Source: Saprolegnia diclina VS20 | Lineage: Eukaryota; Oomycota; Saprolegniomycetes; Saprolegniales; Saprolegniaceae | Direction of reading: 5' to 3' | Assembly (NCBI RefSeq): GCF_000281045.1 | Contig: NW_008246068.1 | Span: 858,707-922,706 of the forward strand | DNA: 64,000 nucleotides | Shown here: positions 1 to 15,000 of the stretch, one piece after another | How the letters are laid out: the number at the start of each line of letters is the position of its first letter | Position numbering within the stretch: the first letter of the stretch is position 1 | Notes under the pieces: model-generated | Databases searched by the model: none | Seen by the model: only the letters and a program-made list of their open reading frames with translations | What the model was told of the DNA's origin: nothing | Program-made: the position numbers and the translations under genes

Positions 1-3000
1 CAAGAGGTAGAACGACCCGATGATTGCCGAGAGTGGCAGTGTCGCTAAAATCGCACCGATCGTTGGCGGCGGCGCAATCAGCGAAAGATAGCTCAAGTAG
101 TAGAGCTTGGGCGGGTCTCGAATGCGCGTCATGAGCCTACAAAGTATCGCAACATGACAGACTGTCTTGCCCATTTCAGACAGTGTACCGATTGATGATC
201 CACGCCATCGCACAGCCAACCCATGCGACGAGCCCCATGACGTTGAAGAGCGTGATGTACATGGACGGCTCGAACGCAAAGTTGATGAGGAGCTCGAGGT
301 ACCCAAGCGGGTGGTACTCGACGTGCAGTGCATAGTCGGTCCGCGTCGTGTCCACATCAAAGTTGTCGAAAATGAGCTTGACAAAAATGAGCCGCTTGAG
401 CTGGAGCGTCACTTGGTAGTATGCAATCTCGAGTGTCATTTTGCGTGGAAAGCACTGGATCGTGCAGCCGCCTTCGATCACGTCGGCCGCCGATCGGTCG
501 ATGAGGACAGGAACAAAGATATCGCTGTTGCCCGCCGCCAGCAGTGTCCCGTAGAGCGCGCTGCCCGTCGAGTACGCTTGGTACGTGACCGGCTCGTTGA
601 CCATTTCGAAAAGCGACGTGAGCGTGCTGGCTTCAAACCAGCGCGGGTTCACGGCGACCGAGCGCAAGTCTTCTTCGTATTCGCAGGCGACGTCGCGGTA
701 GCAGTAGTCGGCGATCGGGTCTTGCAGAATATCGACCGGCCCCACGACGACCACGTCGTCTTGGTTGAGCAGTGGCGGGAGGGTGCGGCGAGACCACGTT
801 GCCGGCTGCTCGGTGAGCGCGGGAAGCTGACAATGCTCGTCGCTCTCGAGCAAGTCGAAGATCGTCATGTACCGGCCATATCCACGGCAGTGCGAAAAGT
901 ATGGCAAGTACGGTAGCATAACCTAGACATCGCCTGAATCCAATACCGATGGTCGAGACGACGAACGTACGTTGGTCATGTCGTACGAAGAATTGTCGGA
1001 GGCGAGGCCCTGGAACGTCTCGCGGTACTTGGCGACCATATCGATGGTGGTCGCGAGCGTCGAGAAGGGCGAGCTCCAGTACGCGTCCGTGGTCACCCCC
1101 GGCACTGGCGTGTCGAGCAAGTTGAGCTGTGGACTCTTCTCGCTGACCACGTTGGTTTGGAGCACTCGACCGCGCTCGAGCTGGCTAAAGCGCGGCGGGA
1201 GGTTCATCGGGTACGGTACATTCAAGCCAATCGCGCGTCGATAGACGGCCAGGAATGCGTAATCCCGCGGCACGAGCTCCTCCTCGAACGAAATAATGGG
1301 CGAGAGCGGGCGGCTGTCGGCCACGATGCCAGCTGTGTTGTTGGCGCGACTTGGCGACCGAATCTCAACCGACGTGGAGTTCACAAACAGGTCGGCCGCC
1401 GACGCAAAGAGACCGTACGTGATGTGAATCTCGGGCTTGATGAGCATGTCTTCCAGCGCCAAAAGGGTCAGGTTGAGCACATCGTGCTGTTGAAACGCTG
1501 TCGACGTCAAGGACGATGGCAGAAGTAGCGGCTGACGACACGGTGACGTCTCGGTCGCTGCCCCCAACGGCAGCCGCACGCGCTTGGCATTGCACACGGC
1601 ATTGTTGCAGAGGCTCGGGGCGACGTAGATGGCAATTTTGAAGTGCTCGTCGTACAGCATGTCGACAGGAATGTGGCGCAGATCGAACGACAAGAGAATC
1701 TCCGAGAGCCCACGCAGCGCAAACCACCCGAGCTCCGGCGGCCACGGCCCTTCTTCCGACGCACGATACCCGCAGGGACTCGCGCTCGGTGGCGACGATG
1801 CGTACGTGAGATCCGCGCCGGTCGACGATATATGCACACCGTAGTTGGACACGTGCACTTTGGCGGCGACGGACGCCGCGCCGTTGAGCGCCATTGGCGG
1901 CGTGCGGCACTGCACACGGCTGCCGTTGACGTACGTGGCGGGGACTGACAAGAAGACGATCGAGTCGACGAGCCGGAACTCGCATGTGAGCTCATTCGTA
2001 TCGAGAAAGTTCCGCCCGATGACAGTGAGCAACTCGCCGCCAGTCGCCGAGAGCTGAGACGGGCACGCTCGCATGACGTCGATCGTACCGTTGTGCCACC
2101 CTAAGGCACTGGCCGACGCGTTCACCGGGAGCACTTTGGTGACAACTTCGACTTCGCCCGTCGGATTCGACGTCGCCCACGAGTTGAAGATCTTGGTCTC
2201 GCCTTGAAACGTATACGTAAACTGCGGGTAGTACGACTTGGCCGGGTCCTTGTCGCAGACGCTGATTTCCGTAATACTGCAGTCGATCTGTGCGTTCGAG
2301 CCCGGGAGCGACGTGGTGCGCGACGGGCACTGGCACTCTTTCGCAGTGCCGTCGGCCGTACCTAGAGGGCAAAATGCACCGACAGGGCACATGTACCGCG
2401 TCCGCTCCGTGTCTTTGGTGCCCCGGAGACACGTGCTGCCCGGCGGACACAGATTGTCAAATGCTGTGGCGAGCGTCGTCTCGGCACCGCAAAAGTACCC
2501 CGCGGGGCACTCGTGCATGTATTGCATATCGAGCGTCGTGGCTTCGCCGCACACGTACCCGGACGGACAAATGATGCTCTGCGTCAGGTTGTTCATGCCT
2601 AGTTGCATACATGCCATTAGACAACTTGTCCATCAATCGCGTTGTACCTTGGACGCCGCAGACGCGCCCGGCGGGGCACGGTTCACAGTACGAAATATCG
2701 GCGACGCCAGAGTTGGGCGACCACGTGCCGGCGGGGCACAGGCGGCACGTGATCGAGTCGGCGATCGACCGGTACGACCCTGGTGGGCAAATCTTTGGAA
2801 TGTAGTTCCCGTACCCCGGGCACGTGTACCCCGCGGGGCACACTTGGCAGTTGGTGCTCGATGCAAAGACGGCAAACGTGCCGGGAAAACACAGCATTGG
2901 CGCGATCGCACCGTCCTCCCCCGAGAAAGTACCCGGGGGGGTGATGACGGGAAACGTCGTCCCTGGTGGACAGTAGTGCCCTGGATAGCACAACGTCGCT

Positions 3001-6000
3001 TCCGTGGTGCCCTCGAGGCAGAACGCGCCTTCGGTGCACGTTTGACGCGACGTCGCCCCCGCTGGGACATTGGGCAGCCAATCGATCGTGAGCGGCGCTT
3101 CGATCCCCGCAAGGCAAAACGTGCCTGTCGCGCACGGGTACGGGCGGAGGGGCGAGAGCTCGGACGGGTCGAGCGTCCACGTGCCTTCGTTGCAGTAAAA
3201 GCCGGCGGGGCACAGCTGCACCGGGTGGGACAAGCCGACGGCCGAGCACACAAAGCCGGCCGGACACAGCGTTGGCGCGGTGTTGTTCCAGCCAGGACAA
3301 ATCGAGCCAATCGGACAGAGCACGCACGTGGGCTGGCCCGTCGCCGGTTGATATGTGCCTGGGTAACACGCTATCGGCTTGGTGTTGCCGACGCCCGGGC
3401 AGTACATGCCACAAGGGCAGAGCAGCGCGTCTGTCGGGTTGGGGCAGAAGTAGCCTGTCGGGCACGGCCCCGTGCCTTCGGGCGTAAAGCTGCCGCGCGG
3501 ACAGAAGAAGCCAGCATAGCAGGTCTGCGGTGTGCTAAAGTTGTTGGCCATTGGCGACAGTGTCGTCGCGCCCTTGAAACAGTACATGCCAAGGGGGCAC
3601 ACGTAGGGCTTTTCGGGCACAAGGACGCTGCTGCCGATGACGCAGTTGCGCACGAGACATCCCGGGTCCTCCAACACCGGTGGATGGTTCAGTCGCCGCG
3701 CGCCGGTTGCCGGGAGCACGCGCGCCACGATCGGCCACGTCATGGAGCTGTCGTTGAAGACAAGGAGGCCCGTCTCGTTGTTCCACAAATAGTTGTTGCT
3801 GGCCTCCCACTCGTGAACGTTCATCGTCTTGGTCCCACGACTGCAGTAGTGTCCTTGGTTGCACAATATTGTCGGCGTCGAGAGCGCTTGGCGGTCGCAA
3901 ATGTAGCCGGCAGGACACAGCACGGGGTGCGAGAGACCAAAATCCGGGCAGAAATAACCTACGGGGCACGGAAGGCAGGCAGTTTGGCCGGCGCGCGGCT
4001 GGAACGTGCCAGGCGTGCAAAGCGTAAAGTTCTGTGCATCCGCGCCGATGTACGTGCCATTGGGCGACGCAGAGACGTCGTGGCCCCAGCAGTACGCCCC
4101 GCGCGGACATGAACTGCGGTACTCAAAGGGCACGCCGCTAGTGGAGAAGGCAATACCGTCGACTGTCACTTCGATCGTCACAGTGGTGGCAGGCGCCACA
4201 AGGTTGCCGACACGGGACGGTGCCACGCAGAGCAGCAGCTCCGGTGAGAGATACGTGGCTTGAGCAAACCGCTCGCCAAAGCGGCACCCGAGCGTCGAGA
4301 TGTTTTGAAAATGTCGGCCCTGCACAAAGACCGGTGTTTGGCCTGGTAGAAGCGTAAACGTCGGTCGGACCCGGGCGACGCGAACATCCGGCACGAACGA
4401 AAATGCCACTGGCGAGGCAAACTCGATGCCATTGGTCGTCACACTGAGGGCGACGCGCCCAATGGGATGCGGCGGCAACAAACATTGCACAGTCGTCGAG
4501 TTGACGTAGATCGCCGGTACGAGTGTCGTATCCACTTGACAGCTGAGCTCGATCGTCGAGCGAAAGCTCGTGCCGTACACATGTACGAGCGTCGTATTGG
4601 CCAAAGACGGTGCGGACGCCGGCGCGACACCGACGAGCGTCACCGCTGCTGCGAACGTTACGGTCGTCGTCGGCGGGGATGGATCGAGACCGTTCAAGAT
4701 GCTAAGTTGCAGCGTCGCCTGTCCGACGGCTAGCGACGGCGGTACGGCGCACTGCAGCAGCGTACTCGAGTGCACGGTCGCCGGCACCACCACGAGCCGG
4801 TTCCATACACACGACACCGGGTAGGGTCGAAAGTGGTAGCCTCGCACCGTGACCGACCCCGTGCCAACCTGCGACACGATGGGTGGCCACGATGACGTCA
4901 CGAGTGGTGTCGGCGCGTATGTGAAGAAGCTGCCGTGGGACGTGAACGATGCATTGTTGTTGGACGTGTGGACGACGACGACGTCACGTCCGTTGCTCAG
5001 CGAGACAGTGGTCGGGTCGGGAGCGACGCAAGTCACTTCGGTTCGCGACACAAACGTGGCGGACACCACCGCGAGGCCAAACCGGCATACGAGCAGAGGC
5101 GACTGGCTAAAATGGTTGCCAAATACCCGCACCCGCGTGCCAACGTTGCCAAACTCGGGCGAGATCGCGCGCTGCACGGCGTCGTTGGCGACCATTACAT
5201 GTCGTGCCGATATGGAAGCGAGAATGCCGTCGTTCGACACCTCGACCAGCAGTTGCATCGGAACGTGCCGGGGAGATACGCACACAAGCGACGTCGGTGA
5301 CCGGTACGACGCCGGCACAACAACCGTGCCAAACATACACTGCAACGTCGGGATGTTTTGAAACAAAGACCCGATGACGGTGACCACGGTGCCGCCGCTG
5401 GACGACACGGTTGGTGGAAAGAGCGATGTAATCGTGGGTCGATCGGTGCGCACCGTCGACTCGACAAACGCGGGGACCGGCGGTGGTACCGGTATCGGTA
5501 CATACGTCACATTCCACGGTGTCGCCAGTGTCGCAAAATACGACTGCAGCGACACGACGTAGGTACCTGGCGACGGTTGCGGCGGGGTGACACAGCGCAG
5601 TCGCGTGGACGTAGCGTAGGCGGGCACAACAGCACTGCCGATGCGGCAATGCGACACCGACTCCAAGTGATTGCCATAGAGCGTCACGTCGCTGCCGCCG
5701 TCGACAAATGCCGTCACCACCGGCATGGCCGTCACCACTGGCGTCGGTAGAATCTCAAACGAAAACGGGTCCACAGAAGCCGGCGCAGATGCCGTTGACG
5801 AGACTGCGAACGCCAACGACGTCGGCGACGCCTGCGGACTTGCGCACACCATCGTCGAGGCCGTCACTTTGGAGGCTTGGACGGCGGTCGCGCCAAACCA
5901 GCACGTCGCGTTCGAAGAGACGCGGACGTTTTGCGTCGCCACGGTAACAACGGTACCACCGATGCTCCACGCTCGCCCCGGTGTCACCGACAGAATGCGC

Positions 6001-9000
6001 TCCAACGCCACGTAAGTGAAGGCAACGACGGCTTTTGGCGCTTGGTTGACCAGACCGACGGCGAAACGCACGGTGCGCGACGTATAGTTGTCGGTTGTTG
6101 CTGGCGCCACGCACATGGCAGCCGTTGGGGACACAAACGTGGCCAACACAGTGGTTGTGTCAAACGTGCATTCGAGTTGCATCGCCGGAAAGAAGCTGGC
6201 GCCTGAAATGCGCACCGTCGTCGACCCGGTGGTTACGCCCGTTGTCGGCGCCACGGACGCCACGTACACTGGTGCACGAAAGGTAAAGTTGCCGTGCCAC
6301 ACGACATCGAAGCCGTTGTTGGTGAGCCCGATAGCTACGGTGCCAGGCACATGCACCGGTGTCCGGCAGGTAGCAAACGAAGCGTTCTCGAATGCTGCGG
6401 GGACGCGGGATGCGTTAAAGACGCAAGCCAGCGCACTTGACGGGTAAAACTTGGCGCCACGGAATGCTACAATGGTACTGCCGCTGTTGTCCGCTTCACG
6501 CGGCTCCACAACTTGAAGTTGAAGCGGTGGCAGCGCTGTAAAGACACCAGAAAGCTGCGTCACCGGGGTGCCAAAATGATACACATCGACGCGCAGCGAC
6601 GTGGGCGACGAGACATGCGGGACCTGCGGCGAGACGCACGACGCCTCGGACGGCGAGACAAAGATGGCAGGTGTCGTCTGGCGCCACCCGCTGTCGTCGC
6701 TAAACACGCACTCTAGTGCCCTCGACTGATTGAAGCCCGTGCCGTGAAGACGCAGATGTCCACCGCCATCGCTCGAACCGAACGGCGGAACGATGGACCA
6801 CACTTCGGTCGGGGCCAGGTACGGTAGCGAGAGCACGTTGGACCGTCCACTGAGCGCGTCAACAAACAGCGTCGCGACACTTGCAGTGGCACGGGGCGGC
6901 ACGACGCACGTCACTGTCGTCGACGATAGAACCATGCCTGGGCCAGACGCTCGCCCGTCGTCAAAAATGCAGGTGACCGGCCCCTCGAAGGATGTACCGA
7001 CAATCGCTACGACATCACCACCGAGCGGACTGACCGCGGTGCGATTCGAAAGAGCACTCAGCACCGGTAACGCACGGTAGGCAAACACGACTGACGACGG
7101 AGACACCTCGAGGCCACCGTTGCTCAACGTGACGTCGACGGTACCGGCAGCGTGCGCCGGCGCCACGCACGAGACACATGACGCGTTGATGTACACGGCA
7201 GGCACCGTTGTTGCGTTGAATCGGCACGCCAGCGTCGTTGAAAAACCAATGTGGCGGCCAAGGACCGAAACGATGGTACCACCGGTGGTCGCGCCAGCCG
7301 ACGGCACGATCGTATCGAGAAGCGTCGCGTATGTGAATTCAAAGGTCAAAGTGGCTGGCAACGCCGTGAGGGCGTCCGATTCATCGAGGAGGCCAACTGG
7401 AACGACGCCCGTCGTGTGAGCAAGCGTGACGCACTGCAGCTCGGTTGGCGACACATACACGGCCGGCACCACAGCAGAGCCAAACGTGCACGCAAGTTGT
7501 TTGGCTTGGTGAAAGCCATGGCCCAAGAGGCGGACACGGGTGCCCCCAAGCGCCGATCCGGTGCGTGGTCGCAGCGATCGCACGTGATAGGCATCCAGCA
7601 CCTCGAACGTCACGCCGTTCGCCGAGTAGTCGACACCGTTGTTGAGGGACACTTCGACTTGCAATGCTCGCTGCAAACGCCCGTCGACGATCGTCAAAGG
7701 CACATCGGGTACAACACACTCGAGTCGCGTAGTCGAGCTCACGTGGGCGAGTACAAGTGCGCGTTTTCCGAAGCGACAGTAGACGTTACCGCGGTCGACA
7801 AACCCCGACCCCAGAACGACGATTCGGGACGCCACTTGACCGCGCGGTGGCTCGACGGCCACCACCGACGGCACCACGAGGTACTCGTAGCTCACGCTGG
7901 CCAGGACGTAGCCAGCGGCATTGCTTGAAAGTTCGACGGTGACGACACCGCGCGAATGCGGCGGCGCGATGCATGCCACCATTGTCGCGTTGATCTTGCG
8001 GGTGGGCACGATGACGCGATCGATGCGGCAGTGCGAAGCCTGGCCGACGTTGGCGCCTTGGAGGTATAGAGTCGTGCCACCCGAGATAGGACCGTTGTTT
8101 GGCGAGATCATCGTTGCGTTCAAGGGTGGATCCACCGGCAAAATAGTCGCCAGAACGAAGTCGAGGCCGTTGTTGGCGACCTCAAGAACGACGATCGACG
8201 TCGACGCCAGCGCCGGGACTGCACAGCGCGCATGGCTCTCCGACATGAAAAACGCCGGTGCCGTCGTCGCCTGGTTGATGCGGCAGACGATGGACGGACG
8301 CAAAAAGACGCCATGCACATCGACCAGCATCGCGACACCCGCGATACCGCGAGCCGGAAACGTCGAAAGCACTTGCATTGGGGGCACATAGGCGTAGCTC
8401 ATTGGGAACGACGCCAGTCGCACGCCATCGGCGCTTGTGTAGAGTGAGATCGTGACGGTCTCGGGCCAAGCCGCCGGCGGCGCGGCACACGACACGGTGT
8501 GGTGCGCTGCATCGAACGTCGCCGGCACCAACGCGTCACCGGTGCCGAGCTCAAACGCACATTGCAGGTGCCACGACGCGCGAAGCCCAGTGGCCGAGAG
8601 AACGACCGGCGTGTGTCCGCCAAGCGGTCCATTCGGCGGCGTAACATCTAGAATGCGGACGTCGTCGACGTACTCGATCGACATATTGAGCCAGTTGACG
8701 AGTGCACCGGAATAGACAATACCGAGAGATACATTTGTCGGCAAGGGCGATGGCGGCGCCGTGCATTCGACTTGATGTACCGATACAAAGCGTGCCGGCG
8801 TGGACTGCGTTGCACCAAACTGACACGCGAGATCCGGCGTCGCGAGAAATCGACGACCGTAGAGGCGCACGACAGCGCCACCGTTGAGAAGCGACACAGC
8901 CGGCTGCATGCCGACGCCTTCGGGTGGCAAGTAGACGGCAAGCACGAGTCGATTGTCCGTGTACGTCTGCCCGTGGAGCTCCAGCCAAATGTCGAGAACA

Positions 9001-12000
9001 CTTGCGACCGTCACGTGCGGCGTGAGGCAGTCGAACGCGCGGGGGGCCACTGTCCGCGCGGGGGCTTGCCACGTCCGGTTGGTCGCCGCTTGGTAAAAGA
9101 CGCAAGAGAGCTCGACGTCAAGCGCATCATAGTGTAAGTGCATCGTGATTGGGACACGTGCATTTGTTGGCACGTACGACGGCAGGACGGAGCGTAGCGT
9201 GTTGCCATCGATGACGTCCATGGACCACCCCGTCCAGATGTCGTGTTGGTCGTTGAGTACCAAGTCGACCGTGGCGACACCGGCGACCATCTGTGTCGGT
9301 ACAGAGCAGGTGATCGTCAGTGTCGTCGACGTCATCGCTACAACGAGCCCCTTGGAGGCAACCTCGCGGTCAAAGAGGCAGTCCATCGCTTGCTCTTGAA
9401 ACGTCGTCGGCACTGACGACGTCAGCGTGAGCGACACGGAGGCATTTGGGTGCATGGCAACCATCGATGGCCACAGCGCCGTGACCAAAGGCGCCTCGAG
9501 GTACTTGAACGTGAGCTGCGGGGCCGACACAAAGTTGGGCTGGAGCTCGGTCGTGATGACGATCGTTACCGTCGCCGGCGGTGCGCCTTGCGGGGGTAGA
9601 GTACACACAAGATAAGTCGCGTTCAGCACCATGGCAGGCAAAAACACTCGAGCGTCGAGCCAGCACCCAAGCGCGGGGTAGAACCCGAGACCCGACACCG
9701 ACACGATGGTCCCGCCCGTGGCCAAGCCTGCCGTCGGCGCGGCCGCTGCAACCGCAACGTCGCCGGCAACGTGCATCGTTCGACTGGATCGTGTCAGCGG
9801 AATGTACTCGGAACCGTTGGCGCTGAGTGAGAACGGTACGGCTGCCAGTAGCGCCGGGATCGGGCAGTGCACACGCACGGAAGAAACGTATGTGACCTTG
9901 GTCGCTTCTGCGCCAAAGACACAGACGCAATCAACACCTTGAAGCATCGGATCGCAGATACCGAGCCCGGCGCCGTGCACCGACGCCGTGAGCGCGGGTG
10001 CATTCATCGGGACAAACGCCGGCTCGACAAAGTCCACAAACACAGCTTGCAACACGGCCGCGATGTCCAGCATTAGGGCACTCGGCTCAAAGTCCACGCC
10101 ATTCACCGAGACAAAGAGGCGGGCAGTCGGCGTGGACGGCGTCGGTGCTCCAAGAACACAACCAAATGTTTGGGTGCCCGACAAGACGGCCAGGCATTGC
10201 ATATCCGGTGTCTTCAGCCAGAGACGCTGGGCGCTCGTAGGCGACGTCGTCACGACTACATGCCACTGCTCCGTAGCATCGAGGCTTTGCTGCACCGAGA
10301 GCAGCGTCGGCACTGCCAAGTACGCATACGTCAAGTTCGTCGCGAACGTCTGGTGGTTCACCACGAGCGCTACGGACACGACACCCGAGGTCGCCTGCGG
10401 TGGCGCCTTGCAGAGAACGTGGCGCGTCACGTGGTCGTAGCTGCCAGCGTGCCACTGTGATCCAAAAATGCATGTGATGTTGCGCGCTTGCGCCAGCCCA
10501 CGGGTCTGCACGCGGACAACGGTGCCACCCGCACTCGGTCCCTCGCTGGGGACCAACGACGGGAACGCGAGCGGTGGCAGAGTCGAAAACACCAGTTGCG
10601 GGCCAGGAATCACGTTGGCGCTGTCCCAGAGCACAGCGATTGGTGTTGAGCCCAGTGGCAGCACCGGAATACCACACGTGAGCTCAGAAGTCGATACAAG
10701 CGACGCAACTGTCGTGGTAGATACGCCGAATCGGCACTGGTACGACGTGATTGCTGAGCTGAAGTTGCCGTACAACGACAGCGTGCTGGAGCGATCGACG
10801 ATGGCAAGGGCTGTCGGGTGGATGGAAGATATTGTCATCGACGCAACATACTGAAAGTGCCATGGTACACTCGGTACCGGCTCGTCTCCCACCAATAACG
10901 TTACGTTGACCGTGCCAGAGCCCGGTGGCGCCGCGCAAGAGACGTTGTAGGCCGAGCTAATGGCGGGCACCAACGCGGTACCAACGCGGCAGCTCGTCAC
11001 AGATGTCAAATGCACGCCTTCCACGATGAGGTTCGCACCGCGCCAGCCAAATAGAGTGCGTGGGGCAGCAAGCGCCGGCGCCGGCGCCACCACGATGATC
11101 GTTTCGTAGTAAATGCGGTCGTGGCCGAGGACCCGCAGCGTGAGGTTGCCTGCGACCAGTGCCGGCGCCTGACATGCGAGGCGCTGGGGCGAGAGATGGA
11201 CGGCTGCGACACGATCAGTCCCGAAGATGCACTCCCAGCGCTGTGCAAAGTTGAGCGCTGCACCGTGCACTTGCGCCCACATCTGAAACGAGGCGACCCA
11301 GGCCAAGCTTGGCTGGACTGTGAACACCACCGGAGGCGTCGTGAACGTAAAAACGAGTGCAGTCTTGACAACTGCGGGGCCAAAGACAAGGGAGAGCGGC
11401 ACCATGGGCTGCACAGTTGTACGTGGTACCTGGCATAGCACGCGCTCTGGCGACACGACTATACCCGGAACGATGGCCGTGCCAAACATGCATTGCACCG
11501 AGATGCCGGCGGGAAAGCCGCGGCCACGGATGGCCACCGTGTAGTTGCCCCCGAGGGGTCCCGTCGCGGGCTCGAGCTGCCACTGCGTCGTGTTCCACTC
11601 TGGCAGCACTGTGATTGGCACCACATTAGAGTAGACAACCCCGTCAATGGCGACACCTAGATGAACCGTCGAGACGAATGGCAGCGGAGGCAACGCACAG
11701 AGGACACGGCGACTCGTGACGTTGGTGGCAGCTACGGTAGTGACGACCTTGTCGACCACTTGAATCACGCACATGAGCGGGACGGATTCGTTTGGAAAGG
11801 CCCAGCCGGAGACGACGACAGTACTTGGTGTCGACGATGCGATAACAACTGGCTCGACATGAACGATCGCGGGCTCTTGAATGTACTGTATAGAAAAGGG
11901 ACCATCGTGCGAGACGGGAACGTCGACGTCGAGGTACAATGCCGCCGGAAGGCTGCCCGAGGGCTGCGCAGGCGCCATGCAAAACACGCAGGACGCATTG

Positions 12001-15000
12001 GCTACTGAGACAGCAGCGGTGGCCGCACCAAAGAGACAGTGCATTCGAGGACTGTAGGGCAACGACGGCGCCCCGCAAAACGTGACCCGCGTCGACCCAT
12101 CCAAATTGGCAACCAATGGCGTCATCGAGATGCGCCGTGGGGCCGCCACCACATGAAGCTCGAAGACGGTATCGGCAAAGATGGGCACCACCGAGACGTT
12201 GTAAACAACCACCGAGACGTTGTAAACACCGGGTTGGACAATGAAGACGCTGCAGGCAATGCGATCTTGCGAGTCGAGAATCGCGGCCACGTACATCTCG
12301 ACGGGGCCTTGGAGGCGGCACTGCATTCGGGGTCCTCTCGGTCCTGCCAGCAGCTTCATTGTGGCCAATAAAGAGCCTTCAAACACAAGCGACGTTGTCT
12401 GGTTGGCTACTTGCAACGTTGGCGTCATGGTCGTCACGACGCCCGTGCTTGTCAGGACGGTGACGACAACGTCTGCGATAGGTTGGAACTGAAACCCATC
12501 TGTGGTGGACAAGGCGATCGCAAACGTCCCTGGTGTCGTCGGCACGGGGCATTCTGCGACGGAGTCCGACACCACGGCGCATGACAAGCTGGACGACGAC
12601 GCACCATACATCACAAGCAGCGTCGGACCGAGGTGGCTGCCCGATATATGGATCAAGGACCCCATCGGCACGACTTGCGGCGAGACACTTACCACCACGG
12701 GCGGTGCCACGACGGTCCAGGAGTGGTCCGCCAGAAGAGCTCCCGACGCCGTCTCGAGTGTCAATGAGACGTGACCTAGCGTCGAAAGCACGGGTACTTG
12801 ACACTGCGCCGTGTTCTCCGAGCTGGCAACAACGGGCATCGACATGGTGCGGTTGAAGTTGCAGAAGACGGGCGACGCAGTTGCGAGCCGCACGCCTCGC
12901 AGCAAGAGCACACTCCCAGTGTAATTGACGTACGACGCTGTCACGTTGGGGGACACGGAGAGAATCGAGGCTGGGAGCGATCGCGCTACGGTTTTGGTGT
13001 GCACTGGTCGGTCGTTGCACCATAACGTCAGCGTCACATTCGGCGATATCATCGTGGACGGTAAGACACATTGCACCGACGTCGCATCGACGCTGATGGC
13101 TGGTACGCGGTCGGCATCGTTGACGGCGCACAACAGTGGCACCGATGCACCGTACTGCCCATAGAACGTCACGAGAGGGTCGTCCACAGTGACCATCGAG
13201 TCGCTTACAACGATTCTCTGGCACGGATCGGTCATGAGCACCACTGTCGACGGCAACGGCGCGCCGTTGTACCACAAAGTCAAGGCGCTGGGCGCATCGA
13301 GACCGGCGCTCGGACAGCGCAGCACGCTCGGTCGGTCGTACGTCGAGGTTACCATCGTCGGCGTGGTTGCAGTTGACGAAGCAATGGCGCACTCATACGC
13401 ACGCACCGACGCATTGACATCCAAAGCGATTGTCCACCCGCTTGGTCCCGACGGCACCGCCTGTACTTGCGTAGGAAAGGCGAGGACCTCGAATGCAAGC
13501 AAGGTGGAGGCGCGTTCGTCGTCGTTCCAGCTCACACTGACTCGGACGCTGGCTTCGTGCAGGAGCGGCGGTGCCGTGCACTGCAGCGCCGAGCTGTTGA
13601 GCACGCGAGCACGGACGACTGTAGCGTCAAAGTGACAGCACCAGCTCGTCGCATCCACAAAGTTGGTGCCGCGCACGACAACGTCTTGGTACTGCGCCAC
13701 GAGACCAAAAGACGGTGCAATCGAATGCAGCTGCACACGTGCGAGGTACGTTAATGGTCGTGGAGCGCTTGACGAAGCAAAGCCATCGAAACTGACGTCG
13801 ACGAACACGACACCGGGCGCATGCGGTGGGGCCGCGCAGACAAAGGTTCCATCGGGTCGTCGATGACCCGACACGATCTCGCCATCGATGCGACACGACA
13901 GTTGTGGCGGCGCTGGGGTGGCTGTGATGCGCAGCAAGGTGCCGCCAGCTTCGCCAATCAAGTTTGGACCAACGTCAAATGATGCGATTGGGCGCAGCAC
14001 CGTGACACTGAAGCTTGCTATGCTTTCGAAGTTCTTGGCAAGCCACAGCTCGTGGGATCCCAGCAGCTGACCAAAGGATAAGTTGGAGCAGCCACCAGTG
14101 CTGTTGCTTAACACGACGAGCGGTACGTCGTTCGGGCATGTTAGCCCGTATGCTGATACATCCTTGTCGAACGTCAAGACCACCGACACTGGCGATACGG
14201 CCGACGACGACACAAAAGCCGGGTACGTCGCAAGGACCGAGACGGAGGGAAGGATCGTCAACACAGTAGGCGACGGAATGACCCGCCCTTCGTAGACAAG
14301 CGAGACCGCGACCGTTGTCGCCGTTGCAACGGCTGGGGCAACACACTGCAACGCGGATGGGTTGAGCACTAGCGCCGGCGAGAGCGCACCTTGAAAGCTA
14401 CAGGCGAGCGTCGACGCGCGCAACGCCGTCGGGAAATAACCCTCGAGACGCACGGTCGTTCGGTGCCCGACGACGCCGTCGCGAGGCGCGATACCGTGCA
14501 CCCGGGCATCCGGTGCGTACAAGAAGGACACGGCATTTGAAAACGTCACGCGGTTGCTCGTCAGCAGGATCGCAACGTTTGACGGACCAGAGTTCCATCG
14601 TACGCTGCACGACACGGCGGTCGCATTGAGCACCGTCCCGATGACGTACATGCCTTGGTAGAAGCACTCGACCGGGTCTTGTCGCCGAAACGGACCACCG
14701 AGAAGCGTGAGGACTTCGGTTGCTGTAAAGCCGACGGCCGGAACGACGGCACGCAGCGTCATCGGTTGTACTACCTCGAGGGGCACCGACGACGACGCAT
14801 CAACGCCATTCCATAGCACCCATAGGTCGTACGCGCCGGCGATCGGCACAGCGGGGAGGTGGCACACGAGTGTCGACACATTGATGTACGCAGCTGGTAT
14901 CGTTGATGGTGGCTGCGTCCCGAGACCGCACGCCACGCTTGAGGACTGGGCCACGGGGAAGGCGTCGCCCAGAATCAGTACGGAGGTCGACACGTTTGTT

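Noticed and set aside
2238-4112. 624-codon plus-strand frame opposite the giant gene
   Set aside because: It mirrors the cysteine-rich coding strand, is Arg/Ala/Val-biased, and has no motif. Antisense shadow of GC-rich coding DNA.
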